Source: JALZDI01 sp965653225 (GTDB lineage Bacteria > Actinomycetota > Actinomycetes > Propionibacteriales > Nocardioidaceae). Taken from it: a stretch of DNA of 31,932 bases. The stretch covers positions 1 through 31,932 of the forward strand of contig CBFGZI010000034.1 in the NCBI GenBank assembly GCA_965653225.1. The letters run 5' to 3'. A model generated the notes under the pieces. That model made no database searches. It was not told where the DNA came from and saw nothing but the letters and a program-made list of their open reading frames with translations. The position numbers were made by a program, and so were the translations under genes. Positions within the stretch are counted from its first letter, which is position 1, and every line of letters starts with the position of its first letter. Positions 21,695 through 29,449 of this stretch are shown here, one piece after another.

Positions 21695-23599
21695 TCAGCC
21701 GGCCTCGGACAGCCGCTGCCCGGCGCGTACCGCGAGCCTGCTGAAGTCCAGCGGGTCCACGTCGTAGGACTCCGACGGCGACATCGACAGCAGCGCGACC
21801 CGCGGACCGGAACGCACCAGCGCCACGCGGTAGAACACGCTGTTCCCCGCCGCCACCTCGAAGTCGAACCGCCAGACCCGCCCGTCGAAGCCGTCCTTCA
21901 GCTCGTGCGTGCGCGGCTTGGAGGCGCTCAGCTCCCGCTTGGGGCAGCTCTTCGCGCTGGCGTACGCCTTGTGCATGAACTTCCGCGCGTCGGCGCCGGT
22001 GGCGAAGGTGCCGACGGTCTCGGACAGACCGAACCTACGTGGGACGCGCTTGGCGGTCGGCAGCACGAACACCCGGGTGCGCGGGTGCTGGGACTGGCCG
22101 AAGTCGGCGCGCTCGCACGGGGTGGCCGCCGGGTTGTCGGGGGAGGGCGCGGGGTCGGTGCCGACCCACGGCGCGGACACGTCGGCGATCTCGGGCAGGT
22201 CGAACGCGGAGACGAACCCCGGGTTCTCCTGCGCCGGAAGCGGCGCCACCTCCCGCACCCGCGGCGCGGTGCTGCAGTCGCCGCTCACCGGCAGGCACAT
22301 CCGCGTCAGCGAGTCGCCGGCGCGACCCAGCACCCGCATGACCGGCACGGGGCTGGTCCCCTGCGTCGAGGCGACCACCGCGCTGGTGATGGGCCCGGTG
22401 CGGACGATGCCGACGGTGAGCAGCGTGTCGCGCCTGCCGAACTTCCGCAGCACGAAGGCGCGCGCCTGGTCGCCGAGGCCCTTCACCGACTCCGTGCTCA
22501 ACAGCTGCACGCCGGCGGTGGTGCAGCGGGCGTACCAGCCCTCCATGGTCGCGAACGCCTTGGCGCTCTGCGTCTCGTCGCGGGACTCCTCGATGACCTG
22601 CACCGCCGTCAGCCGGGAGTGGTTGGCGGTGAAGCGGCGCAGCAGCGACTGCCTGCCGTCGGGGTCGGCGAACGGCTCCCGCTGGCAGGGCGCGTAGATG
22701 GGGTTTCCGGTCGTGCCGTCGGTCGTGGACGCGACGCTCCACCTGCTCACCGGGTGCGTCAGGTGGCCGACCTCGTGCGTCCTCAGCAGCGCGCTGCGGT
22801 CGAGCATCATCTGCTGGGGTGCCTCCACCGGGTCCGCCGGGTCTGCCGGGGCGGACTCGTCGGAGCCGTCGGAGCCGCCGGACCCGTCGGCGCCGGTGGC
22901 AAGGACGGCGGGCGCGGCCGGCCGGTCGGCGGCCGCCGCGCCACGGGCCGCCGCCTGCGCCAGGTCGGCCGGGGAGTCGTTGACGATCAGCAGGCCGCCG
23001 CCGGCGACGAGGACGGCCGCGGTGGCCACGCCCAGCAGGGTGTGCTGGCGGTACCGGCGCTCTCCGGACCGGCGCACGCTCGGCGCGCGGGTCAGGCGGA
23101 CGGCGGCGATGTCGCCCTCGAGCCGGTCCAGCGCGGTGTTCAGGGGGGTGTGGCCGGGCCAGGCCTCCCGGCCCTTGGCCAGCAGCGACTCCGCGGTCGG
23201 CTCGGAGACGCCGACCTCACGGGCGATGCGCTCGGTCGGCAGCTCGGCGAGGTGGCGCAGCAGCACGACCCGGCGCTGGCTGTCCGGGAGGCCGTCGAGG
23301 GCCTCGAGGAGCCCCGCGTGCTCGCTGCGCCCGGGGGAGCCCGCGAGGCCTCTGCGCGTCCGTCTCCGCCGCAGTCGCCGCGGGCGCCGGCCGCCGGCTA
23401 CGCGCCAGGCCTCATGACGCACCCAGGCGGCCGGGTCGGGGAGGCGGCGCACCTTGCGCCACTGGCTCCACGCGTGCGCGTAAGCCTCCTCGACCAGTCC
23501 CGCGGCGCCCTCCACGTCGCCGGTCAGGGCGTACGTCTGGTGCAGCAGCCGCCTGCGGGTGTCGTGATAGAACGCGTCGAAGTCGTCGACACGTGCCAT
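21695..23599 (-). CDS. Membrane-anchored ECF-like sigma factor fused to a duplicated extracytoplasmic domain
   Basis: A 634-residue protein. Residues about 6-66 resemble sigma region 2 (FDAFYHDTRRRLLHQTYALTG and HAWSQWRKVRRLPDPAAWV), 70-95 is a basic linker, and 95-148 resembles sigma region 4 with a helix-turn-helix (LPTERIAREVGVSEPTAESL). A single hydrophobic helix (about 188-206) follows, then an Ala/Ser/Asp/Pro-rich linker and two similar domains (about 303-412 and 493-610). Each starts with PC-[QE]-R and has a second Cys 54-57 residues later (Cys305/Cys359, Cys495/Cys552); Cys435 and Cys442 form a further pair. This predicts an inside sigma module and an outside disulfide-bonded sensor-like part. 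The ATG 23599 has AGGAG 9 nt upstream; the longer open frame is shadow sequence. The signal sensed and the target promoters are unknown. Confidence 0.75.
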   Translation of the reverse strand: MARVDDFDAFYHDTRRRLLHQTYALTGDVEGAAGLVEEAYAHAWSQWRKVRRLPDPAAWVRHEAWRVAGGRRPRRLRRRRTRRGLAGSPGRSEHAGLLEALDGLPDSQRRVVLLRHLAELPTERIAREVGVSEPTAESLLAKGREAWPGHTPLNTALDRLEGDIAAVRLTRAPSVRRSGERRYRQHTLLGVATAAVLVAGGGLLIVNDSPADLAQAAARGAAAADRPAAPAVLATGADGSGGSDGSDESAPADPADPVEAPQQMMLDRSALLRTHEVGHLTHPVSRWSVASTTDGTTGNPIYAPCQREPFADPDGRQSLLRRFTANHSRLTAVQVIEESRDETQSAKAFATMEGWYARCTTAGVQLLSTESVKGLGDQARAFVLRKFGRRDTLLTVGIVRTGPITSAVVASTQGTSPVPVMRVLGRAGDSLTRMCLPVSGDCSTAPRVREVAPLPAQENPGFVSAFDLPEIADVSAPWVGTDPAPSPDNPAATPCERADFGQSQHPRTRVFVLPTAKRVPRRFGLSETVGTFATGADARKFMHKAYASAKSCPKRELSASKPRTHELKDGFDGRVWRFDFEVAAGNSVFYRVALVRSGPRVALLSMSPSESYDVDPLDFSRLAVRAGQRLSEAG

Positions 23600-23831
23600 C
23601 GTGGTGCGCTCCTCGTGGACGGCTGGCGTACGGGCGGGGTCAGGTGGATCCCGAGCTCCCCACCGCCCGGACCAGGACCCCGACCGTAGACGACGAGGCG
23701 TCCCCGGCCCAATTCGCGGTGACCGCCGACACAGCGCCCTGCGACCGCCCTGTGGTAACCGCGCGCCGCCCAAGCGTCGGCGGCGGCGTGTCAGGGCCGG
23801 GCAGCGGGCCGCCCCGGGGGACGATGGGCCC

Positions 23832-25034
23832 ATGTCCGCCCTGCTCGACCGCACGCGCGCACGTCTGTCCGCCGGGCTGTCCATCTCCAGCGGGCAGGTC
23901 GGCGACGACCCGCGGAGGCTGGCGACGACCGCGCCCCTCGCGGCCTGCTGGGCGGCGGGCGTCGGTCTCCTCGTGTGCGTCGGCGTCGCGGTGGCCGGCT
24001 GGCTCGTCGGCTCCGCCGGCAGCATCGCGGACGGTGTGCGGGCCGGCGTCCAGGCGTGGCTGCTGGCCCAGGGCAGCGGCCTCGAGGTCGGTTCGGTGTC
24101 GGTGACGGCCCTGCCGCTCGGGCTGACCCTGCTGTCGGTCGTGCTGCTGTGGCGGGCCGGCCGCTGGGCGGCCGCCACGACCGGCGTGGCGGACCTGCGC
24201 GCGGCGGGGTCGGGCGCGGCGATGATGAGTGCGGTGTACGCCACGGGTGCGACCGCGGCGGCGCTGCTCACCGCGACCGAGGCCTCGGCGGTCTCGCCGG
24301 TGCGCGCGTTCCTGGTCGCGCTGCTACTGGCCGCGGTGTTCTCCCTGCTGGGCATACTGCACGGCGCCGGCCTGCTCGGGCAGATGTGGGACCTGCTCCC
24401 CGCGTACGTCCGGGACTCGCTGCGTGGTGCGGCCGCCGCGGTGCTCGCCGTGCTGGCGGCCGGAATGCTCACGGTCACCGCGGCACTGGTGCTCGGCTTC
24501 GGCGACGCGGCCAACCTGGCCCGCGCCAGCGGCGCCGGTGTGGTCGGCGGCTCCATCCTCACCGCCGCCGGCGTCCTGCTGCTGCCGAACGCGTCCCTGC
24601 TCGCGGTGTCCTACCTGCTCGGGCCCGGCTTCGCGTTCGGGACCGGCACGACGGTCGCTCCCAGCGGGGTGGTTCTGGGGCCCCTGCCGGCGTTCCCACT
24701 GCTCGCTGCGCTGCCCGACCCGGGTGCGGCTCCGGCCTGGACCATGGGGCTGCTGGCCGTACCGGTGCTGGCCGGGGCGCTCGGGGCAGTCGTCGCGCTG
24801 CGCCGCACGGAGGTCTCCGCGCTGGACCAGACGGCGCTGCGCGGCACGCTGGCCGGTCTCGTCGGCGGCCTGCTCACCGGCGGGCTGACCGCGCTGGGCG
24901 GCGGCGCCGTCGGGCCGGGGCGCATGGTCGACGTGGGTGCCGACGTGCTGGCCTGCCTCGCGACCGCGACGGTGGCGATGACCCTGGCGGGAGGGCTCGG
25001 CGGCCTCGTCCTGGGCTGGCGCGCGCGGAGATAG
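23832..25034 (+). CDS. DUF6350-type polytopic membrane protein
   Basis: A 400-residue, highly hydrophobic protein with about ten membrane helices, rich in Ala, Gly, Leu and Val, with short loops. It matches the large membrane protein usually found just before purN in actinobacteria (DUF6350), for which I know no function. ATG 23832 is chosen because GGGGG lies 11 nt upstream and the upstream frame is not protein-like. Its TAG stop is 10 bases before the purN start and is part of that gene's candidate -10 box. Its constant place beside purine genes suggests shared regulation, not a proven purine role. Confidence 0.8.
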   Translation: MSALLDRTRARLSAGLSISSGQVGDDPRRLATTAPLAACWAAGVGLLVCVGVAVAGWLVGSAGSIADGVRAGVQAWLLAQGSGLEVGSVSVTALPLGLTLLSVVLLWRAGRWAAATTGVADLRAAGSGAAMMSAVYATGATAAALLTATEASAVSPVRAFLVALLLAAVFSLLGILHGAGLLGQMWDLLPAYVRDSLRGAAAAVLAVLAAGMLTVTAALVLGFGDAANLARASGAGVVGGSILTAAGVLLLPNASLLAVSYLLGPGFAFGTGTTVAPSGVVLGPLPAFPLLAALPDPGAAPAWTMGLLAVPVLAGALGAVVALRRTEVSALDQTALRGTLAGLVGGLLTGGLTALGGGAVGPGRMVDVGADVLACLATATVAMTLAGGLGGLVLGWRARR

Positions 25035-25037
25035 GGT
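25032..25037 (+). promoter_or_regulatory. Candidate leaderless -10 box for purN
   Basis: TAGGGT fits TAnnnT, overlaps the stop codon of the upstream gene, and ends 7 nt before GTG 25045. This favours GTG 25045 over GTG 25036 as the purN start when transcribed from here; GGAG at 25027-25030 could support the earlier start on a read-through transcript. Confidence 0.4.
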
Positions 25038-25044
25038 GTCGCGG

Positions 25045-25653
25045 GTGACCGCCCGCCTCGTCGTCCTCGTCTCGGGAACCGGCACCAACCTGCAGGCCCT
25101 CCTCGACGCCTGCGACAGCGCGGGCTACGGCGCGCGGGTGGTGGCCGTGGGCGCCGACCGCGACGGCATCGAGGGGCTGGCCCGCGCCGAGCGCGCCGGG
25201 GTGCCGACCTTCGTGCGGCGGCTGCGCGACTTCGAGTCCCGCGAGGACTGGGACGCCGCGCTCACCAGCGCCTGCGCCGAGCACGAGCCGGACCTGGTCG
25301 TGTCGGCCGGCTTCCTCAAGCTGGTGGGCAAGACGTTCCTGGACCTGTTCGGCGGCCGGTTCGTCAACACCCACAACGCGCTGCTGCCGTCGTTCCCCGG
25401 TATCCACGGCCCGCAGGACGCGCTGGACTACGGCGTACGCATCACCGGCGCGACCCTGTTCGTGGTCGACGAGGGCGTCGACACCGGCGCGATCGTCGAG
25501 CAGGTCGCCGTACGGGTCGAGGACGACGACGACGTCGACAGCCTCACCGAGCGGATCAAGACCGCAGAGCGGCAGATGCTCGTCGACACGGTGGGCCGTA
25601 TGGTCCGCGAAGGATTCACCGTCACCGGCAGGAAGGTTCGGATCGGCCCGTGA
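25045..25653 (+). CDS. purN: Phosphoribosylglycinamide formyltransferase
   Basis: A 202-residue GART enzyme of purine synthesis, transferring formyl from 10-formyl-THF to GAR. Family landmarks: N-terminal phosphate-binding LVSGTGTNLQALLDA, the catalytic Asn108 and His110 in VNTHNALLPSFPGIHG, and Asp146 in DEGVDTGAIV. The usual HPSLLP reads HNALLP, a mild variation that leaves Asn-x-His intact. The alternative start GTG 25036 would add three residues. The stop overlaps the purH start by four bases (GTGA), giving translational coupling to the enzyme that performs the second formyl transfer in the pathway. Confidence 0.95.
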   Translation: MTARLVVLVSGTGTNLQALLDACDSAGYGARVVAVGADRDGIEGLARAERAGVPTFVRRLRDFESREDWDAALTSACAEHEPDLVVSAGFLKLVGKTFLDLFGGRFVNTHNALLPSFPGIHGPQDALDYGVRITGATLFVVDEGVDTGAIVEQVAVRVEDDDDVDSLTERIKTAERQMLVDTVGRMVREGFTVTGRKVRIGP

Positions 25654-27230
25654 GCAACGCAAGCACCCCGCAGGAGCGCCGCCCAGTCCGGCGGGCGCTC
25701 GTCTCGGTCTACGACAAGAGCGGGCTGGAGGAACTCGCCCGGGGGCTGCACGAGGCCGGGGTGGCCATCGTGTCCACCGGGTCGACCGCCGGGCGCATCG
25801 CCGACGCGGGGGTGCCGGTCACCCGGGTGGAGGACCTGACGGAGTTCCCCGAGTGCCTCGACGGCCGGGTCAAGACGCTGCACCCGCGGGTGCACGCCGG
25901 CATCCTGGCCGACCTGCGGCAGGCGTCGCACCGCGAGCAGCTCGACGACCTCGGCATCGAGCCGTTCGACCTGGTGGTGTCCAACCTCTACCCGTTCACC
26001 GACACCGTGATGTCGGGAGCGACCACCGAGGAGTGCGTGGAGCAGATCGACATCGGCGGGCCGTCGATGGTGCGGGCGGCGGCGAAGAACCACGCCAACG
26101 TCGCGATCGTGGTGTCGCCGGAGCGCTACGCCGAGGTGCTCGAGGCGGTCGGCGCGGGCGGCTTCACGCTGGAGCAGCGGCAGCGGCTGGCCGCAGAGGC
26201 GTTCGTGCACACTGCGACCTACGACGTCAACGTGGCCTCCTGGATGGGCAGCGTCGTCACCGACACCAGCGAGGGGACCGGCTTCCCTGCCTGGGTCGGC
26301 GCCACCTGGAACAAGGCCGGCGACCTGCGCTACGGCGAGAACCCCCACCAGCCGGCGGCGCTGTACACGTCCGGGTTCGTGCCCGCCCCCGGTCTCGCCC
26401 AGGCCGAGCAGATTCACGGCAAGGAGATGTCGTACAACAACTACGTCGACGCCGACGCGGCCAGGCGGGCGGCGTACGACTTCGACGCGCCTGCGGTGGC
26501 GATCATCAAGCACGCCAACCCGTGCGGCATCGCGATCGGTGCGGAGGTGGCAGAGGCGCACCGCAAGGCACACGAGTGCGACCCAGTCTCGGCCTTCGGC
26601 GGCGTGATCGCGACCAACCGGCCGGTGTCTGTGGCCATGGCCAAGCAGGTCGCCGACATCTTCACCGAGGTGGTCGTGGCCCCGGCCTACGACGACGGCG
26701 CGGTCGAGATCCTCACCGGGAAGAAGAACATCCGGCTGCTGATCTGCGCTGGTGCGCAGCGCGGCGGCATCGAGATGCGGACGATCGGCGGTGGCCTGTT
26801 GCTGCAGGCACGCGACGCCATCGACGCCGAGGGCGACGCGCCGAGCACCTGGCGGCTGGCGGCCGGGGAGCCGCTGGACGAGGCCGGGTTCGCCGACCTC
26901 GGGTTCGCCTGGCGGGCCTGCCGCTCGGTGAAGTCCAATGCGATCCTGCTCGCGTCCGGCGGCGCCACCGTCGGCGTCGGGATGGGCCAGGTCAACCGGG
27001 TCGACTCCGCGCGGCTGGCCGTGAACCGCGCCGGCGACCGGGCGGCCGGGTCGGTCGCGGCGTCCGACGCGTTCTTCCCGTTCCCCGACGGGCTGCAGGT
27101 GCTCGCCGACGGCGGCGTGCGCGCCGTCGTGCAGCCGGGCGGCTCGGTGCGCGACGACGAGGTGATCGAGGCCGCGAAGGCCGCCGGCATCACGATGTAC
27201 CTCACCGGCACGCGGCACTTCTTCCACTGA
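25650..27230 (+). CDS. purH: Bifunctional AICAR formyltransferase/IMP cyclohydrolase
   Basis: A 526-residue enzyme for the last two steps to IMP. The N-terminal IMP-cyclohydrolase (MGS-like) domain shows ALVSVYDKSGLEELA, STGSTAG (42-48) and RVKTLHPRVHAGIL; the C-terminal AICAR transformylase domain shows RYGENPHQPAALY (227-239), YNNYVDADAA, catalytic Lys287-His288 in IIKHANPCGIA, and AVVQPGGSVRDDEVI near the end. The GTG start overlaps the purN stop (GTGA). The length is typical. It uses 10-formyl-THF, which FolD, encoded 1.4 kb downstream, supplies. No internal anomalies were seen. Confidence 0.97.
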   Translation: MSNASTPQERRPVRRALVSVYDKSGLEELARGLHEAGVAIVSTGSTAGRIADAGVPVTRVEDLTEFPECLDGRVKTLHPRVHAGILADLRQASHREQLDDLGIEPFDLVVSNLYPFTDTVMSGATTEECVEQIDIGGPSMVRAAAKNHANVAIVVSPERYAEVLEAVGAGGFTLEQRQRLAAEAFVHTATYDVNVASWMGSVVTDTSEGTGFPAWVGATWNKAGDLRYGENPHQPAALYTSGFVPAPGLAQAEQIHGKEMSYNNYVDADAARRAAYDFDAPAVAIIKHANPCGIAIGAEVAEAHRKAHECDPVSAFGGVIATNRPVSVAMAKQVADIFTEVVVAPAYDDGAVEILTGKKNIRLLICAGAQRGGIEMRTIGGGLLLQARDAIDAEGDAPSTWRLAAGEPLDEAGFADLGFAWRACRSVKSNAILLASGGATVGVGMGQVNRVDSARLAVNRAGDRAAGSVAASDAFFPFPDGLQVLADGGVRAVVQPGGSVRDDEVIEAAKAAGITMYLTGTRHFFH

Positions 27231-27258
27231 CGCGCCTCACCCCGCCCTTCTCACCCTC

Positions 27259-27352
27259 GTCGACTGGCGCGTTGCGGTGGTCAGTAGGCATCGAGTGGCG
27301 CGTTGCGGTGCTTGGACGACCCAGAGCGGCAACCGGAAGGCGCCACTCGACG
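27259..27352. repeat. Palindromic element, copy L (direct-direct-inverted units)
   Basis: Three copies of a unit related to TCGAGTGGCGCGTTGCGGT: two direct (27261-27279 with CGACTGG, and 27291-27310) starting 31 bp apart, then one inverted (27327-27350). The last two can form a hairpin: TCGAGTGGCGC (27291-27301) pairs perfectly with 27340-27350. The element begins just after purH and its right part encodes the last residues of the leftward endonuclease-like gene. A second element with the same layout lies at 28462-28554. Confidence 0.75.
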
Positions 27353-28351
27353 CTCTGCCGCGAGGCGGTAGCGCTCCAGTCGGGCTGCGAGGAGAGTGCG
27401 GCCGTACGGCGTGAGTGAGTAGACCTTTGCGTAGCGCCACCACGCCCGGACGCGGCGCGGGTCGTGCGACCAGCCGCGCGCGTCCTCCGCGTCGCGGATG
27501 ATCATGTCGGGCTGACGCGCGATCTCGCTGGTGGTGTAGCCGAACCGCTCGTGCTTGGTCCGGCTCATGTTCTTGTCACGCTCAAGGTCGTGGTCGTGGC
27601 GATCCTTCTCCCGGTGCCGGCCGCCGTCGCACTCCGGATAGCGGTTGGTGCCCACCAGATGGAGGTCCGCGCGGGCGATGAAGGTGTGTCCTCGCCAGAT
27701 GTCCACCTGCGGCTGGACGGGCCCGAGTCCCGGGAGCACGTGCAGCAGCCGTAGCACGGACTCCCACCACGACTCGCTGCGGCCGTCGGCGAGACCGACC
27801 GCCTGGCGAAGGCGTCGCGCGCCCGGGACTCGCGGGCGAGCCGCTGCCAGGATCGCCTCGAGATCGGTCCCGTCGCGGAGGGCGCAGTCGACCATCGGCA
27901 CGAGGTCGACAAGGGAAAGGTCGCGGGCCAGCTCGACGAGGGTCTGTGCCGCCGACACGACGGGCACGCCGTCGATCTCCTCCAGGTCGGTGAGCTTCGA
28001 GCGTCGCACGTACAGGCCTCGGCGCTGTACGTGGACGAGGCTGCCGGTTGTCGCCATGACCACGTGCGGCCTCAGCCGATGGGGCAGCCACCAGCGGCGA
28101 AGGGTCGCGGAGTTGAGGTGTCCCAAACCGCTGTCACGGGGCAGCACGCGCCCGATGGCGCGGGCCACATCGTCCGAAGACCGCTCGGGCGCTCGCGGCA
28201 GGTAGAGGCCGCGGCTGACCCGGACCCAGCGTCGGCTGCGCAGCCGCTCCCGCGTCAGGTCGTAGCCTGCCGCGTCGCGCACGAGTACGGCATCGAGCCC
28301 GTCGGCGGCCGTCGACCGGCCGGCCGCCGCAGCGTCAGTGGGCAACGTCAT
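27281..28351 (-). CDS. AbiEi-like/DUF559-like protein with endonuclease-fold C-terminus
   Basis: A 356-residue protein. The N-terminal part (about 20-110) resembles the winged-helix of AbiEi-type antitoxins (DLTRERLRSRRWVRVSRGLY, LGHLNSATLRRWWLP), the middle (120-190) is the usual VVSAAQTLVELAR linker region, and the C-terminus resembles a DUF559/Vsr-like PD-(D/E)xK fold: ESWWESVLR (193-201), Asp229 (ARADLHL), Glu240 in YPECDGGRH, then a charged R/H/D/K stretch and ERFGY. An extra ~70 C-terminal residues are basic. Such proteins are common in multiple copies in actinobacteria; their function is not established. No toxin partner is adjacent. Its last ~23 codons lie inside palindromic element L. 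Base composition is slightly less GC-extreme in its second half. Confidence 0.6.
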   Translation of the reverse strand: MTLPTDAAAAGRSTAADGLDAVLVRDAAGYDLTRERLRSRRWVRVSRGLYLPRAPERSSDDVARAIGRVLPRDSGLGHLNSATLRRWWLPHRLRPHVVMATTGSLVHVQRRGLYVRRSKLTDLEEIDGVPVVSAAQTLVELARDLSLVDLVPMVDCALRDGTDLEAILAAARPRVPGARRLRQAVGLADGRSESWWESVLRLLHVLPGLGPVQPQVDIWRGHTFIARADLHLVGTNRYPECDGGRHREKDRHDHDLERDKNMSRTKHERFGYTTSEIARQPDMIIRDAEDARGWSHDPRRVRAWWRYAKVYSLTPYGRTLLAARLERYRLAAERRVAPSGCRSGSSKHRNAPLDAY

Positions 28352-28461
28352 CGCCAGAGCGTGGCCCCGGCACGACCTGGGCGTACCCGGTCCTGGGCCG
28401 CCTGTGCGCGACCCCGCCGGCGTGCACGGCTGTGGATCAGTAGCGGCCTGACCAGCACCGA

Positions 28462-28554
28462 GACGAGTGGCGCGTTCCGGGTGTACCGGTGCGTCGAGTG
28501 GCGAGTTGCGGTTTCCGTCAGGCCTTTACGGCAACCGCAACGCGCCACTCGACG
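28462..28554. repeat. Palindromic element, copy R (direct-direct-inverted units)
   Basis: Same layout and orientation as the element at 27259-27352: direct units starting at 28464 and 28495 (31 bp apart) and an inverted unit at 28531-28554. The arms GTCGAGTGGCGAGTTGCGGTT (split here as 28493-28503 and 28504-28513) and 28532-28552 pair at about 19 of 20 positions around a short loop. Hand alignment with copy L gives about 67 matches in 94, with mismatches mostly in the linker and loop. It lies between the endonuclease-like gene and folD, 35 bp before folD. Confidence 0.75.
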
Positions 28555-28574
28555 GAGAACCTGGCGGCGGGTGG

Positions 28575-28580
28575 CAGACT
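28575..28580 (+). promoter_or_regulatory. Candidate leaderless -10 box for folD
   Basis: CAGACT fits the relaxed -10 pattern nAnnnT and ends 8 nt before the GTG at 28589. No ribosome-binding site lies between. It is only about 20 bp past the palindromic element, so that hairpin could sit in the -35 region. Confidence 0.3.
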
Positions 28581-28588
28581 TGCCCACC

Positions 28589-29449
28589 GTGACGGCGCAG
28601 ATTCTCGACGGCAAGGCGACCGCGGCGGCGATCAAGAAGGAGCTCACCCAGCGGGTCGACAAGCTGCGCACGCGTGGCGTCGTCCCGGGTCTGGGCACCG
28701 TGCTGGTCGGTGACGACCCCGCCAGCCACACCTACGTGTCGGGCAAGCACCGCGACTGCGCGCAGGTCGGCATCGAGTCGATCCGGGTCGACCTCCCCGC
28801 CGACGCGACCCAGGAGGACGTCGAGGCGGCGGTCACCCGGCTCAACGACGACGACGCCTGCACCGGCTATATCGTCCAGCTTCCGCTTCCCGACGGCATC
28901 GACGAGAACCACATCCTCGGCATGGTCGACCCGTCCAAGGACGCCGACGGCCTGCACCCCACCAACCTCGGCTGGCTGGTCCTCGGCCGCCCGGCCCCGC
29001 TGCCGTGCACGCCGCGCGGCATCGTGGAGCTGCTCCGCCGCTACGACATCCCCATCGCCGGCGCCGACGTCTGCGTGGTCGGCCGCGGCATCACCGTCGG
29101 CCGCGCGCTCGGCCTGCTGCTGACCCGGCGCAGCGAGAACGCCACCGTCACCCTCTGCCACACCGGCACCCGGGACCTCGCCGACAAGGTGCGTCGCGCC
29201 GACATCGTGGTCTCGGCCGCCGGCAGGCACGGCATCATCACCGCCGACATGGTCAAGCCCGGCGCCGTCGTACTCGACGTCGGCGTCAGTCGCGGCGACG
29301 ACGGCAAGCTCCTCGGTGACGTGGAGAAGACCGTGTACGACGTCGCCGGCTGGGTCTCGCCCAACCCCGGCGGCGTCGGCCCGATGACCCGCGCCATGCT
29401 GCTCAGCAACGTCGTCGACGCCGCCGAGCAGGCCGCCGACCAGCGATGA
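28589..29449 (+). CDS. folD: Methylenetetrahydrofolate dehydrogenase/methenyl-THF cyclohydrolase
   Basis: A 286-residue bifunctional folate enzyme that interconverts 5,10-methylene-THF and 10-formyl-THF in the cytosol. Landmarks: ILDGKATAAAIKKEL at the N-terminus, TVLVGDDPASHTYVSGKHRDC with the catalytic YxxxK-type Tyr and Lys, QLPLPDGIDE (about 94-103), DADGLHPTNLG, PCTPRGIVELL, the NADP-binding VVGRGITVGRAL and NPGGVGPMTRAML near the end. The frame is open far upstream but GTG 28589 gives the standard N-terminus and has a possible leaderless -10 box. The stop overlaps the DUF3017 gene (ATGA). Its product feeds PurN and PurH. Confidence 0.96.
   Translation: MTAQILDGKATAAAIKKELTQRVDKLRTRGVVPGLGTVLVGDDPASHTYVSGKHRDCAQVGIESIRVDLPADATQEDVEAAVTRLNDDDACTGYIVQLPLPDGIDENHILGMVDPSKDADGLHPTNLGWLVLGRPAPLPCTPRGIVELLRRYDIPIAGADVCVVGRGITVGRALGLLLTRRSENATVTLCHTGTRDLADKVRRADIVVSAAGRHGIITADMVKPGAVVLDVGVSRGDDGKLLGDVEKTVYDVAGWVSPNPGGVGPMTRAMLLSNVVDAAEQAADQR

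Noticed and set aside
23600..23831. Regulatory signals in the 232-bp gap between the sigma fusion and DUF6350
   Set aside because: Only a GCGGT-G-ACCGC palindrome at 23716-23726 and general GC-rich sequence were seen; nothing strong enough to list as a promoter or operator.
23600..24562. N-terminal extension of the sigma fusion to residue 955 in an open leftward frame
   Set aside because: The extension is antisense to the DUF6350 gene, has shadow-frame composition, and the ATG at 23599 has a good ribosome-binding site and a normal sigma N-terminus.
27259..27352. Possible CRISPR remnant, because two similar units start 31 bp apart
   Set aside because: Only two direct units with a 10-12 bp linker are present, a third is inverted, and no cas gene is nearby. 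A palindromic repeat element explains it better.
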